Positions 45,901 to 55,096 of a DNA stretch of 64,000 nt are shown in pieces. The notes beneath the pieces were generated by a model. The model searched no databases. It was not told the DNA's origin and saw only the letters and a program-made list of their open reading frames with translations. The DNA lies in NCBI RefSeq assembly GCF_030014955.1, contig NZ_JAGRPV010000001.1, positions 6,386,001 through 6,450,000 on the forward strand, written 5' to 3'. Each line of letters starts with the position of its first letter. Position 1 is the stretch's first letter. This DNA is from Cohnella hashimotonis. GTDB lineage: Bacteria; Bacillota; Bacilli; Paenibacillales; Paenibacillaceae. Position numbers and translations under genes: made by a program.

Positions 45901-48900
45901 GCTCGGGCGCTTTACTTCGCCGGTGGAAGCGTCGATCGCCGCATTGTCCGAGCTCCAGGCGATCGTCGTGCCATGCGTGCCGGACGTTTCCAGCATCAGA
46001 TCGGACGTGACGGCTGACAGCGTGTCATTGTCGCCCAGGATGGATGCCGCGGTCAGCGCCGCCTTGGCTGCCGCGATCGCTTCGTCCGCGGTCTCGTCGA
46101 GCTTGAGCACCGCGATCGCGAATGTTTTCGTGGCCGTTGTGCCGCCAGACTTCGTAATCGTAGCGGTCAGCGTCGCCGTGACGTCGCCCGCCGTGAAGCT
46201 CGGGCGCTTTACTTCGCCGGTGGAAGCGTCGATCGCCGCACTGTCCGAGCTCCAGGCGATCGTCGTGCCATGCGCGCCGGACGTTTCCAGCATCAGATCG
46301 GACGTGACGGCTGACAGCGTGTCATTGTCGCCCAGGATGGATGCCGCGGTCAGCGCCGCCTTGGCTGCCGCGATCGCTTCGTCCGCGGTCTCGTCGAGCT
46401 TGAGCACCGCGATCGCGAATGTTTTCGTGGCCGTCGTGCCGCCAGCCTTCGTAATCGTAGCGGTCAGCGTCGCCGTGACGTCGTCCGCCGTGAAGCTCGG
46501 GCGCTTTACTTTGCCGGTGGAAGCGTCGATCGCCGCACTGTCCGAGCTCCAGACGATCGTCGTGCCATGCGCGCCGGACGTTCCCAGCATCAGATCGGAC
46601 GTGACGGCTGACAGCGTGTCATTGTCACCCAGGATGGATGCCGCGGTCAGCGCCGCCTTGGCTGCCGCGATCGCTTCATCTGCAGTCTCGTCGAGCTTGA
46701 GTACCGCGATCGCGAATGTTTTCGTCGCCGTCGTGCCGCCAGCCTTCGTAATCGTAGCGGTCAGCGTCGCCGTGACGTCGCCCGCCGTGAAGCTCGGGCG
46801 CTTTACTTCACCGGTGGAAGCGTCGATCGCCGCACTGTCCGAGCTCCAGGCGATCGTCGTGCCATGCGCGCCGGACGTTTCCAGCATCAGATCGGACGTG
46901 ACGGCTGACAGCGTGTCATTGTCGCCCAGGATGGATGCCGCGGTCAGCGCCGCCTTGGCTGCCGCGATCGCTTCGTCCGCGGTCTCGTCGAGCTTGAGCA
47001 CCGCGATCGCGAATGTTTTCGTGGCCGTTGTGCCGCCAGACTTCGTAATCGTAGCGGTCAGCGTCGCCGTGACGTCGCCCGTAGTGAAGCTCGGGCGCTT
47101 CACTTCGCCGGTGGAAGCGTCAATCGCCGCACTGTCGGCGCTCCAGGCGATCGTCGTGCCATGCGCGCCGGACGTTTCCAGCGTCAGGTCGGTCGTAATC
47201 GCAGCCAATGCGTCATTGTCGCCCAGGATGGAGTCAGCGATCAGCGCCGCCTTGGCTGCCGCAATGGCCTCGTCAGGAGACAGCGTCGGCGTTGGGGTTG
47301 CACTCGGCGTTGCGCTCGGCGTTGCGCTTGGCGTTGCGCTCGGTGTCGCACTCGGCGTCGCGCTCGGTGTCGCACTCGGCGTTGCGCTTGGCGTCGCACT
47401 CGGCGTTGCGCTCGGTGTCGCACTCGGCGTTGCGCTTGGTGTCGCACTCGGCGTTGCGCTCGGCGTCGCACTTGGCGTTGCGCTCGGTGTCGCACTCGGT
47501 GTCGCACTCGGCGTTGCGCTCGGTGTCGCACTCGGCGTTGCGCTCGGTGTCGCGCTTGGTGTCGCACTCGGTGTCGCACTTGGCGTTGCGCTCGGTGTCG
47601 CACTCGGTGTCGCACTCGGCGTTGTGCTCGGCGTTGCGCTGGGTGTCGCACTCGGCGTTGCACTCGGCGTTGCACTCGGTGTCGCACTCGGCGTTGCGCT
47701 CGGTGTCGCACTCGGCGTTGCGCTCGGCGTCGCACTTGGCGTTGCGCTCGGTGTCGCACTCGGCATTGTGCTCGGCGTTGCCGTTGGCGTTGCGCTCGGT
47801 GTCGGTGTCGCGCTCGGCGCAACTGTTGGCGTCACCGTCTCTCCTCCGCCTCCGCCTCCGCCATTCGGTGCAAGCGTCGGTGTCGGTGTCGCTCCGGCAG
47901 ATGTCTGTGTCTGCTCAGGCGGTTTTTCAAACGTCGCGCCCGCCGTGTTCACGGTAGCCAGCACAATCGTCCCTTGACCCAGCACTTTGACGATCGCGTT
48001 CAGAACGAGCGACTGAACCACCGTTCCCTCCGGCACGTCCACTTGAATTTGCTGCGAACTGACGTTAATCGTATTAAATGAGCCGATCAGCGTCACCTTT
48101 GAATTTTCAGGCAGATCGGCACTCATATCGATATCCCCGAAGCCAGTGCCTGTAGCGTTTACTTCTTGAAGCGTCGCAGGCGTATTCACCTTGACGAGCG
48201 CCACGGTCGTAGATCCCTCCGAGACAATCCGAACGATGCCCGTTCCGGATGTCTTGTCGATAATGATGTCGACAAGCGTAGAGTTGTTAAAGTGAATACT
48301 GTGCTCGCCGCCGCCCTGCACGGTGACATGCCCCTTCACCGTAACTTGGTTCAGGACGGCGTCGCCCTCGCCGATGCCCTCCCCGAGCAACAGGTCGCCA
48401 TTGATGACCATGTTCTGCAGCGTGACACCTGCCGTATTGACGACAACGTTCTTGTTGATCGTCTCAACGCCGGTCTCCGGGCCGTACGTGCCGGGAACGT
48501 CATACGCGATCGTACGCGACTTGAGGGCGCGATCCAATAGGACGACCGCCTCCGCACGCGTCATAGCGGCCGCCGGCTTGAAGGTCATATCGCCGTAGCC
48601 CTTCATGAGACCGCCTTCGACGACTTGCCCGACCGCCGCCTTGCTCCAGCTGCCGATGCGGTCCGCATCCTTAAAGCCGGAGACCGTTGCGCCGTCCTTC
48701 GCTTGCAAGTTCAGCAGGCGGCTCAGCATGACAGCCGCTTCCTGCCGCTGAACCGGCTTGTCCGGTCCGAAGGTTCCGTTCGCATAGCCCGTGATGTATC
48801 CGGCTTTGACCGCTGCGGCCGCTTCGGGATAAATCCAGCTTGTCGCGCTTACGTCGGCAAATTCCACATCCGACTTTCCAGCAAAACCGAACGCACGATT

Positions 48901-49143
48901 AGCCAGCGCGATGAACTCGGCTCTGGAAATAGATTGATCAGGTTTGAACGCCCCGTTTTGATAGCCCTGAACAAGCCCCCTGTTTATCCAATCCGTCAGC
49001 TCGCCCTCCGCCCAGTGGCCTCGGATGTCCGACACAGAAGCAGTCGCCTGCGTGCTGGCCGCGAAAGCGGAACCGAACGGTGCGACAAGCATACATATTA
49101 ATAGCAATCCGACTAGTAATTTAGATGACCTGTTTGTAAGCAT
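42955..49143 (-). CDS. Giant S-layer-anchored protein: 3 SLH, beta-helix, Pro/Thr/Ser/Ala linker, 12 atrophied-Ig repeats and 2 orphan modules
   Basis: 2062 residues, secreted and bound to the wall. Start ATG 49143 has GAGGAGG 5 nt upstream; signal peptide 1 to ~29. Three SLH repeats (~35-205, for example [19 protein letters not shown]) attach it to pyruvylated wall polymer. A short beta-rich, repeat-like region (~210-410) follows, then a linker of about 45 ATPS units (~425-622). Residues 623-1212 hold six ~98-residue repeats of atrophied bacterial Ig type (starting [11 protein letters not shown], with [17 protein letters not shown]). Then an unrecognised ~128-residue module (~1213-1340), six more repeats (~1341-1930), and a second copy of the module to the end. 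No catalytic domain is visible; adhesion or display is the likely role. Confidence 0.9.
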   Translation of the reverse strand: MLTNRSSKLLVGLLLICMLVAPFGSAFAASTQATASVSDIRGHWAEGELTDWINRGLVQGYQNGAFKPDQSISRAEFIALANRAFGFAGKSDVEFADVSATSWIYPEAAAAVKAGYITGYANGTFGPDKPVQRQEAAVMLSRLLNLQAKDGATVSGFKDADRIGSWSKAAVGQVVEGGLMKGYGDMTFKPAAAMTRAEAVVLLDRALKSRTIAYDVPGTYGPETGVETINKNVVVNTAGVTLQNMVINGDLLLGEGIGEGDAVLNQVTVKGHVTVQGGGEHSIHFNNSTLVDIIIDKTSGTGIVRIVSEGSTTVALVKVNTPATLQEVNATGTGFGDIDMSADLPENSKVTLIGSFNTINVSSQQIQVDVPEGTVVQSLVLNAIVKVLGQGTIVLATVNTAGATFEKPPEQTQTSAGATPTPTLAPNGGGGGGGETVTPTVAPSATPTPSATPTATPSTMPSATPSATPSATPSATPSATPSATPSATPSATPSATPSATPSATPSTTPSATPSATPSATPSATPSATPSATPSATPSATPSATPSATPSATPSATPSATPSATPSATPSATPSATPSATPSATPSATPSATPSATPSATPSATPSATPSATPSATPTPTLSPDEAIAAAKAALIADSILGDNDALAAITTDLTLETSGAHGTTIAWSADSAAIDASTGEVKRPSFTTGDVTATLTATITKSGGTTATKTFAIAVLKLDETADEAIAAAKAALTAASILGDNDTLSAVTSDLMLETSGAHGTTIAWSSDSAAIDASTGEVKRPSFTAGDVTATLTATITKAGGTTATKTFAIAVLKLDETADEAIAAAKAALTAASILGDNDTLSAVTSDLMLGTSGAHGTTIVWSSDSAAIDASTGKVKRPSFTADDVTATLTATITKAGGTTATKTFAIAVLKLDETADEAIAAAKAALTAASILGDNDTLSAVTSDLMLETSGAHGTTIAWSSDSAAIDASTGEVKRPSFTAGDVTATLTATITKSGGTTATKTFAIAVLKLDETADEAIAAAKAALTAASILGDNDTLSAVTSDLMLETSGTHGTTIAWSSDNAAIDASTGEVKRPSFTTGDVTATLTATITKAGGTTATKTFEITALKLDETADEAIAAAKAALTAASILGDNDALDAITTDLTLETSGAHGTTIVWSSGSDAVDPETGIVTRPNNAAGDVEVTLTAVISKKDGTALTKTFIVIIKKDGLPAILSASKGYYLWYNINGTTTALYIQVDGIDASHTYVKDISVWNADLAEYRTSAQMIALLESAESTDGTGRQLSSVATITDIGGRFQITTKSKSAASMIKVYYNSSWWPTATYGSTLTGFTNNQSTVDSAIAAAASALTDSVIRGANATIGNVTTALTLPTTGEQGTTISWSSDMPTVIATDGMVVRPSYGMGDKTVILTATFRKEGGSEQTKAFTVSVRKLDQTADEAIAAARAALDADTILGLNPDLNAVTTALDLKASGAAGTTITWSSDSPAINASTGAVARPSYNKGNATATLTATISKTGGTSLTKTFTVIVVKQDETADDAIETAFESLTADAILGENVSQYEITTNLELPTSGARDTTIVWRSDNAAIDAATGAVTRPGYLKGDLIVHLTATISKAGGADASKTIAVTVLKLEETADDIVAAAASALTADTIREDNVALSSVKTTLNLATNGIGGTAISWSSDSSAIDASTGMVTRPAFGAGDAVVNLTATISLEGAADQTKVFHITVKAVDPSVQEAIAADAASLAVAIVQNNPSLSTVTSALRLAAAGTYGTTIAWSSDNAAIDAVTGEVTRAAFTADDTAVTLTAVVSKEGGTPQTVTIPVTVLRVDPTDDEAIAAAYAALTADSIRLANTGLGDVRTNLDLSTSGKYGTTITWSSDEAAIDSVTGSVTQPAHSASDVEVHLTATVTRADGASQSKTFTVTVKRVGLPAVVVGKANYYLNYNINETTTALYFRVDGTDVSHTYVVVLEVWNGADPYRNSGQMIDLFNNATASDGSGRKLSEVVDVSESGGRFVFATKSKSAASSLLLYYNSSWYPTATYGKTLTGIENNQSASGTD
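43351..45122 (-). repeat. Second block of six atrophied-Ig repeats
   Basis: Six coding units of about 294-297 bp inside the SLH protein. These units have diverged from one another at the protein level much more than the units in the first block. Confidence 0.75.
45504..47277 (-). repeat. First block of six repeats with an exact 297-bp period
   Basis: The same landmark (TTCGTCCGCGGTCTCGTC or a close variant) begins at 45784, 46081, 46378, 46675 and 46972, each exactly 297 bp apart. Units 2-5 are almost identical in DNA, pointing to recent duplication or ongoing gene conversion. Confidence 0.9.
47278..47820 (-). repeat. 12-bp minisatellite encoding the ATPS linker
   Basis: About 540 bp of tandem 12-bp units (GGCGTTGCGCTC and variants) encode repeated Ala-Thr-Pro-Ser. 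Synonymous variation between units (GTC/GTT, CTC/CTT) suggests selection on the peptide. Copy number is likely variable. Confidence 0.85.
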
Positions 49144-49192
49144 ATAGTCCTCCTCGCATTCTATCCCCCAACTATAGAACGATTAAAAAGAC

Positions 49193-49214
49193 AAAAAAAT
49201 CCCCCTTTCGGGGG
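49193..49214 (-). terminator. Terminator of the MalT-like regulator gene
   Basis: Minus strand: CCCCC-GAAA-GGGGG stem-loop followed by ATTTTTTT. It lies 68 bp after the stop at 49282. Confidence 0.9.
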
Positions 49215-49281
49215 AGAAGCTCCGGTGTGCAAAGGGGGAGGGGGAGAATGAGCGGGATGAGGGAATGAGAATTTAGGCCTT

Positions 49282-51837
49282 TTAGACCAAGTTAAGCTCT
49301 TTTGCCTGCTGCAGCGCCTGAATCCGCGTGCCGGCGTTCAACTTGCGGTATATATTTTTAATATGAGATTTCGCCGTCTCGCTCTTGATTCCGAGCGCTT
49401 CGGCGATTTCCCTGTTCGATAAGCCTCGGCTCAGCAATCCGATCACTTTCGCCTCTTGCCCGGTCAATGCGACTGAAAGCGGGGGTGCATCGGCGCTTTC
49501 GGGCTTTAGCGAACGGAGAAGCTCCCCCGCATATACCTTCTCGGCCGATAACGCGGAGAGCTTCGGACGTCCGCGAGGAACTCGCGTATAAGCGATCAAC
49601 AGCTCGGTCATATCCGTTCCTTCATCCAGGAAACTGCGAATGTACCTCTGCGGCCGCGCCAGCCTCAGCGCCGCGTCCAACGCGGCGAGCGCAGCTTCCG
49701 CCCGGCCCGCCCGATGCTCCGTCAGGCTTTGCTGAATCTTTACCTTGATCCGGTCCCTTAATCGATCTTCGACTTGAAGAAAATGGTCCAACCGCCTCAG
49801 CAGCTCCAATGCCTCGCCCGCGCGGCCCAACGCGGCCAACACTCTCGTCAGAACGAGGTATTCCGGTACCCGATTCGGCGAGATCTCGTCCTCTGCAGAG
49901 AGCCCGCAGGTCTCAAGCCATTCCCGAGCCGGTCCCGGCTTGCCTTGCTGCAGAGACAAGTCGGCTTGCTGCGCTTCGATCTTGATCATGAACAAAGCAC
50001 GATCGGGCGAGACAATCTTCTCTTTTAACTTCGCCAGCAACGCATGCGCCTCTTCTGGTTGGCCGAGCGCCTGCCGAATGCGGGATGCGGTCATTGCCAT
50101 ATGAATCTCGATTCGCGCGAAGGGCTCTACGTCTTTTCTGCCGAGCGCCCTGCCAATCACTTCAGCGGCTTCGTCCAGCCTGTTCCACTCGTACAGCAGT
50201 TGACTATATGAGGCATACAAATAACCGACAAAAGGATACTCTTCCTTGACGCCCCATCTTCCGATCCAACGGGTGAGAAAGACTTCTGCCGCACGCAGAT
50301 CGTTAATATAGCCCAGATGGTCGTCGAACGAATCGAAGCCCTGATAACGATTGCGTCCCATTGTTTGAAAGAGGCTGCCCTCGGGCATGCAAGCCTCCAT
50401 CCGCTCGAAGTGCACGGACATCTCTTCCAAATCCTTTTGCAGATAGGCCGATACGGCGCAAAAATAGTAGATATTGCCCATCGCCCGGTTCCATTCTACG
50501 GCGAGCATTTTGTCCTGCAGCCATTCATATCGCAACCGCGCCGCGGCGACTCTGCGGTAGGCCGCCTCCCACTCGCCGACACCGAACAGCACCGATATAT
50601 AGAACACTTCGAGCATCGGCTTTTCCGCAAAGGCGTCGTCCGGCAAGGATGTAATCCATCTTTTCAATGACACGCTCTTGGATTGCATGAGGACGGCCAT
50701 GTTCTGTTCGATAAGCCGAACGGCATCGGCATATCGTTTGCCGGCAATGTAATGCTCGACCGCTTCTTCGTCGAAGCCGGAGGCCTCCAGCCACTTTGCG
50801 GCCCGCTCATGAACCAGCAGCCACCGTTCGACGTTCATGCCGTACAAACGGCGCTGCAGATATTCCGACAACAAATGATGATATCTGTACCATTCTCTGT
50901 CCTCGTCAAGCGGTATGATGAACATATTGTAACTTTCAAGCTGCTCCAGCTGCGCCTGACAATCGAGCTTGCCCGTGACGGCTTCGCACAAAGAAGCGTT
51001 CATTCGGCTCAAGATCGAAGTGTCCGATAAAAAATCGCGTATCTGCTCCGTCTGCCCGTGCAGAATCTCCTGGAGCAAATCATCCGCTACCCTGTGCTGA
51101 CGGCCCGCAAATCGCTCGACATATTTGGCGATATCGCGCGACTGCTTCATCGATAACGCCGCCAGCTGCAAGCCGCTGACCCAGCCCTCGGTCCGTTCGA
51201 CTAGTTGTCGTACCTGTTCCCGCGTCAATTCCAGATTTGCAGCATCTCTGAAAAACGAGTAGCCCTCGTCCAATCGAAAACACAAATCCCTCATGTCGAT
51301 CCGGACAACCTGTCCCTTGGCGAAAAGCCGGGCGACGCGAAGCTGAGGCTCGGCGCGCCCAGCCATATATATATGTATGCCTTCAGGCAAATGCGCGAGC
51401 AAGAAGCTCATCGAACGATGAATGGCCTCGAGCTCGATCGTGTGATAGTCGTCGATTACGATCGCGAGGCGGCCGGCCCACCGCTCCAGTTCGTTCAACA
51501 GCGTGCCGATCGCAGGTTCCATGAGCTCCGAAGGTCCCGATGCGAGCATCGAAGGGATCTCCGGACCAAAGCCGGGCAAGCGCTCTTGAACGGATGCGAT
51601 CACATAGCTCCAGAACTGTATCCAATCATTATCTTGACGGTCCAGCGACACCCAAGCCACTGGTATCCCGCTCTGCTTCGCCCACTCGGCCATGGCGGTC
51701 GTTTTCCCGTATCCCGACTGCGCCGAGATCAGTGTCAGTCTGACCTCCATCCCCTCATCCAGTTTAGCGATCAGGGCAGGACGCGATACCACAGGAACGC
51801 TAGAATGCGGGATGCGGAGCTTGGTACGGACGATCAT
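49282..51837 (-). CDS. MalT-like LuxR-family ATP-dependent transcriptional activator
   Basis: 851 residues. Walker A SAQSGYGKTT (residues 38-47) and Walker B LAIVIDDYH mark a STAND NTPase; a long TPR-like helical region follows. The C-terminal LuxR helix-turn-helix (LTGQEAKVIGLLSRGLSNREIAEALGI, ending AKELNLV) binds DNA. Such proteins oligomerise on binding ATP plus an inducer; in MalT that is maltotriose. Start ATG 51837 has GGGAGG 8 nt upstream. Its neighbours suggest control of the SLH protein or glucan genes, but no binding site could be assigned. Confidence 0.9.
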   Translation of the reverse strand: MIVRTKLRIPHSSVPVVSRPALIAKLDEGMEVRLTLISAQSGYGKTTAMAEWAKQSGIPVAWVSLDRQDNDWIQFWSYVIASVQERLPGFGPEIPSMLASGPSELMEPAIGTLLNELERWAGRLAIVIDDYHTIELEAIHRSMSFLLAHLPEGIHIYMAGRAEPQLRVARLFAKGQVVRIDMRDLCFRLDEGYSFFRDAANLELTREQVRQLVERTEGWVSGLQLAALSMKQSRDIAKYVERFAGRQHRVADDLLQEILHGQTEQIRDFLSDTSILSRMNASLCEAVTGKLDCQAQLEQLESYNMFIIPLDEDREWYRYHHLLSEYLQRRLYGMNVERWLLVHERAAKWLEASGFDEEAVEHYIAGKRYADAVRLIEQNMAVLMQSKSVSLKRWITSLPDDAFAEKPMLEVFYISVLFGVGEWEAAYRRVAAARLRYEWLQDKMLAVEWNRAMGNIYYFCAVSAYLQKDLEEMSVHFERMEACMPEGSLFQTMGRNRYQGFDSFDDHLGYINDLRAAEVFLTRWIGRWGVKEEYPFVGYLYASYSQLLYEWNRLDEAAEVIGRALGRKDVEPFARIEIHMAMTASRIRQALGQPEEAHALLAKLKEKIVSPDRALFMIKIEAQQADLSLQQGKPGPAREWLETCGLSAEDEISPNRVPEYLVLTRVLAALGRAGEALELLRRLDHFLQVEDRLRDRIKVKIQQSLTEHRAGRAEAALAALDAALRLARPQRYIRSFLDEGTDMTELLIAYTRVPRGRPKLSALSAEKVYAGELLRSLKPESADAPPLSVALTGQEAKVIGLLSRGLSNREIAEALGIKSETAKSHIKNIYRKLNAGTRIQALQQAKELNLV

Positions 51838-51936
51838 GGCTAAAGCCTCCCGGCAAGGTCAAACATAAGTAATATAATCCTACCATATAAAAACGTGAAA
51901 ATGTCGAAATAAGTCGAGTCGCGGGCAAGGTGCGCT

Positions 51937-52812
51937 CTACGCGTAGCCGGCATGCAGCCTGCGGTACGCCGCGGGCGACATCCCCGTCTCCTTGCGAAAC
52001 AGACGGCCGAAATAGTTGGGATCCGCGATCCCGACTGCCTCCGCGATTTGCTTCACGGACAGCTCGGGGGAATGCTCGAGCAGCCTGCGCGCGCGGTCCA
52101 CCCTGACGTGGCGCACGTACTCTACCGGGCTCATGCCGGTGTGGCGTCTCATGCAGCGGGCGATATAGTCCGGGTGAAAATGAAATTCGCGTTCGAGCGC
52201 TTCGATGTCGAAAGGCTCGCAGGCCAGACGCCGCAAATACGCGGATACTTCCTCGGCCAGGCGGCTCGAGCGGGTCTCGGTCGCCGCGCCCCGGACGAAC
52301 TGCTGCATGACGGACAGCAGCTGCACGAACGCTGCCTGCAGGCGCCATACCGCCTCGACCGTCAGCCTGTCATGCAGCTTGACCAGCCGGTCCAGCGCCG
52401 GCCAAGCTTCGTCCATCCGAAAAGCGCCGAACTTCGGAATATAAACGGGCTGCATGCCCGGCTGGAGATCCTTGTCCGTGCCCTTACGGAGCACGAGCGA
52501 CCACGGGATCTCGTCCGAAGCAACGATCCGGTGTCCGGAATCGTGCTTGACGTGAAACCAATACAGCTCCGTCGGCACCTCGCAAGGCCGAAATCCCTCA
52601 TGCGCCTTACCCGGCTCCAGCACCAGCAGACGGTTAGGCCCGATCGCATATTCCGCGCCGTCTTCCGTCATGTACAAGCATCCCGATTTCACGAATATAA
52701 TGTCATAGAGATCGAAGGAACGCCGAAAATGTTGCATGCCGGGCCGCCAGGTTCCATGTCCCGCCGTCACCAGCTGCGGCATCGGCGGCACTTGCCACTG
52801 AATGCAATCCAA
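51937..52812 (-). CDS. AraC-family regulator divergent from the GHL6-type gene, TTG start
   Basis: 291 residues. Cupin-type N-terminal domain (DLYDIIFVKSGCLYMTEDG, then GPNRLLVLEPGKAHEGF) and a C-terminal pair of helix-turn-helix motifs ending GMSPAAYRRLHAGYA. The start is TTG 52812, 6 nt after GGAGG; no ATG gives a complete cupin domain. Only 147 bp separate it from the divergent glycosidase gene, its likely target. Confidence 0.87.
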   Translation of the reverse strand: MDCIQWQVPPMPQLVTAGHGTWRPGMQHFRRSFDLYDIIFVKSGCLYMTEDGAEYAIGPNRLLVLEPGKAHEGFRPCEVPTELYWFHVKHDSGHRIVASDEIPWSLVLRKGTDKDLQPGMQPVYIPKFGAFRMDEAWPALDRLVKLHDRLTVEAVWRLQAAFVQLLSVMQQFVRGAATETRSSRLAEEVSAYLRRLACEPFDIEALEREFHFHPDYIARCMRRHTGMSPVEYVRHVRVDRARRLLEHSPELSVKQIAEAVGIADPNYFGRLFRKETGMSPAAYRRLHAGYA

Positions 52813-52860
52813 CTCGTCCCTCCTCGTTCCTTGCGGCTTGTACCCATGATAAACTGAAAA

Positions 52861-52895
52861 GTCGTTATTGTGCTAGATATTGTCGTTCCTATAAC
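52861..52895 (+). promoter_or_regulatory. Promoter of the GHL6-type gene with AraC-like half-site pair
   Basis: TTGTGC (52868-52873) and TATAAC (52890-52895) are 16 bp apart. GTCGTT occurs at 52861 and again at 52882, exactly 21 bp apart in the same orientation, which is the spacing of AraC half-sites in the araBAD class of promoters. The second half-site ends just before the -10. Confidence 0.45.
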
Positions 52896-52959
52896 TATCG
52901 GTCGGCCCGCGGACGCTCTACACTGAAAGGCAAACAGAACGTTATGCGGAGGTTATTTT

Positions 52960-54930
52960 ATGAGATTTCGTCAGGTACATCTGGATTTTCACACGTCCGA
53001 GCTCATCGAAAGCATCGGCTCGTCGTTCTCGGCGCAGCAATTCCAGGACATGCTTAAGCTCGGGCACGTCGATTCGATCACCGTATTTTCCAAATGCCAT
53101 CACGGCTGGGCTTATCATCCGACAACGGCGAACGAAATGCATCCGCATCTCTCGTTCGATCTGCTCGGCGCACAGATCGAAGCCGCGCACGCGATCGGCG
53201 TCAAGACGCCGGTGTATCTGTCGGCAGGCCTCGACGAGAAGCTGGCCCGCGTTCATCCGGAATGGCTGGTGCGCCGCGCAGACGAGTCTACGCAATGGGC
53301 GCCCGATTTTCTCACTGCGGGTTACCACGAGTTTTGCATGAACACCCCCTATCTCGACACCCTTGTCGCCCAGATCGAAGAGGTCGTCCAAAAGTACGAC
53401 GCGGACGGCATCTTCCTCGATATCGTGGGCATCCGCAAATGCTACTGCCAGTCCTGCATCCGATCGGCGCGTGCAGAAGGCATCGATCCCCGCGACGAGA
53501 GCGCGATGCGGCCGCTGTGGGAACGGACCTACCTACGTTATGCGGAGCGGACGAACGAGGCCGTCCATAAGTATCGCCCGGAGCTCCCGGTGTTCCACAA
53601 CGGCGGTCATATCCCGCAGGGCAGACGGGAGTTGGCCTTCCTGAACACGCACCAACTGGAGCTGGAGTCCTTGCCGACCGGCGGCTGGGGTTACGACCAT
53701 TTCCCGCTATCCGCGCGGTACGTCCAGCAGCTCGGCCGTCCTTTTCTCGGCATGACGGGCAAGTTCCACTTGTCCTGGGGCGAATTCGGCGGCTACAAGC
53801 ATCCGAACGCCCTTCGGTACGAGACGGCGCTGAGCTTGGCAAACGGCGCAGGCTGCTCCGTCGGGGACCAGCTGCATCCGGACGGCCTGATGGACGAAGC
53901 TACGTACCGGCTGATCGGCGAGGCGTACAAGGAAGTGGAGGCAAAAGAAGCATGGTGCGCGGATACGGTCAATGTCGCGGACATTGCGGTCTTTGGCCTC
54001 GAGGCTTCAGGCCGTTTCCGCGGCGTCGGCGGCAACGTTTTGGATGCAGACAAAGGGGCGGCGCGTATGCTGCTGGAGACCAACCGGCTGTTCGACATTG
54101 TGGACCTGCAATCGGATTGGACGGCCTACGCCGTGCTTATCCTGCCGGACCTGATCCCCGCCGACGCCGAGATCGAAGCGAAGCTCGCGGCCTATGTCGG
54201 TCAGGGCGGCCGAGTGCTCGCCACGGGAAGCGCCGGCCTTCGCCCCGACGGCTCCGGCTTCGCCCTCGACTTTGGCGCGCGCTGGATCGGCTCCAATCCG
54301 TACAAGCCGGACTACTTCGTGCCTGCCGCCCCGTTCGGTCCGGGCGAAGGCGCATCCGCCGTCATGTACGGCGAAGGCCAGCGCATCGAAGTCGCGGGCG
54401 GCCGGGTGCTCGGCTACCGCGAGAATCCGTACTTTAACCGGGACGCCTTCTCCTTCTCGTCCCATCTTCACACGCCGAACGACAAGAGCAGCCGCGAGCC
54501 CGGCATGATCGAACACGACGCCGGCATCTATATCGCCTGGAACGTCTTCGGCGCCTACGCCGAGCACGGCAATCTCGTGCTGCGCCAGATGGTGGACTAT
54601 GCACTCGGCCGCCTGCTCGCCGCGCCGACGCTCGCGACCTCGCTTCCCGCGCAGGGCGTGACGACTGTGCAGGAACAACCGTCCCATCGTCGTCTCGTTC
54701 ATCATCTGCTGTACGCCTCCCCCGTCCGCCGCGGGCGAAATGTCGAGATCATCGAAGACGTGCTCCCGATCTACGACGTCGCGTGCACGGTGCGCACCGA
54801 CCGTCCGGTCGGAAGCATCTATCTGGCGCCGCAGATGACCGAGCTGCCGTTTACTGCGCAGGATGGCGCGGTCAGCTATACGGTCCCGGTAGTCGAGTGC
54901 CACCAGATGGTCGTGCTGCAGTTCGCGTGA
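52960..54930 (+). CDS. GHL6-type glycoside hydrolase with beta-galactosidase trimerisation-like domain
   Basis: 656 residues, cytoplasmic (no signal). N-terminal TIM barrel (~1-340) of the hypothetical glycosyl hydrolase 6 type, with FSKCHHGWAYHPT and KYDADGIFLDIVGIRKCYC, where Asp residues of GIFLDIV are candidate catalytic or ligand residues. A class I glutamine amidotransferase-like domain follows (~345-560), as in GH42 trimerisation domains, then a beta-sandwich. Start ATG 52960 has CGGAGG 7 nt upstream. Activity of this family is poorly established; alpha-fucosidase-like and beta-galactosidase-like roles have been suggested for relatives. Confidence 0.75.
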   Translation: MRFRQVHLDFHTSELIESIGSSFSAQQFQDMLKLGHVDSITVFSKCHHGWAYHPTTANEMHPHLSFDLLGAQIEAAHAIGVKTPVYLSAGLDEKLARVHPEWLVRRADESTQWAPDFLTAGYHEFCMNTPYLDTLVAQIEEVVQKYDADGIFLDIVGIRKCYCQSCIRSARAEGIDPRDESAMRPLWERTYLRYAERTNEAVHKYRPELPVFHNGGHIPQGRRELAFLNTHQLELESLPTGGWGYDHFPLSARYVQQLGRPFLGMTGKFHLSWGEFGGYKHPNALRYETALSLANGAGCSVGDQLHPDGLMDEATYRLIGEAYKEVEAKEAWCADTVNVADIAVFGLEASGRFRGVGGNVLDADKGAARMLLETNRLFDIVDLQSDWTAYAVLILPDLIPADAEIEAKLAAYVGQGGRVLATGSAGLRPDGSGFALDFGARWIGSNPYKPDYFVPAAPFGPGEGASAVMYGEGQRIEVAGGRVLGYRENPYFNRDAFSFSSHLHTPNDKSSREPGMIEHDAGIYIAWNVFGAYAEHGNLVLRQMVDYALGRLLAAPTLATSLPAQGVTTVQEQPSHRRLVHHLLYASPVRRGRNVEIIEDVLPIYDVACTVRTDRPVGSIYLAPQMTELPFTAQDGAVSYTVPVVECHQMVVLQFA

Positions 54931-55030
54931 GTGCAGCATAGGACATTGAAGCCTGTTGCGTCCGCAGGCGCAGATTTTGCTCTTGCAGCGCTGCTGCGGC
55001 CGTTTGCTGCGGCTGTAGCGCAAATACTAA

Positions 55031-55081
55031 AAAAGCTCGCCCTCCGCCTGGCCATGAAGGCCATGCGGAGGGCGAGTTATT
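55031..55081. terminator. Bidirectional terminator between GHL6-type and GH87 genes
   Basis: A perfect 12-bp stem CTCGCCCTCCGC (55036-55047 with 55065-55076) enclosing GGCC/GGCC, with AAAA before and TTATTTTT after. It ends both convergent genes. Confidence 0.9.
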
Positions 55082-55096
55082 TTTCCATCTTCCCGC

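Noticed and set aside
45512..47977. An 821-codon plus-strand frame antisense to the SLH protein
   Set aside because: It is a consequence of the 297-bp and 12-bp repeats being multiples of three; no ribosome site, and the minus frame has SLH and Ig domains.
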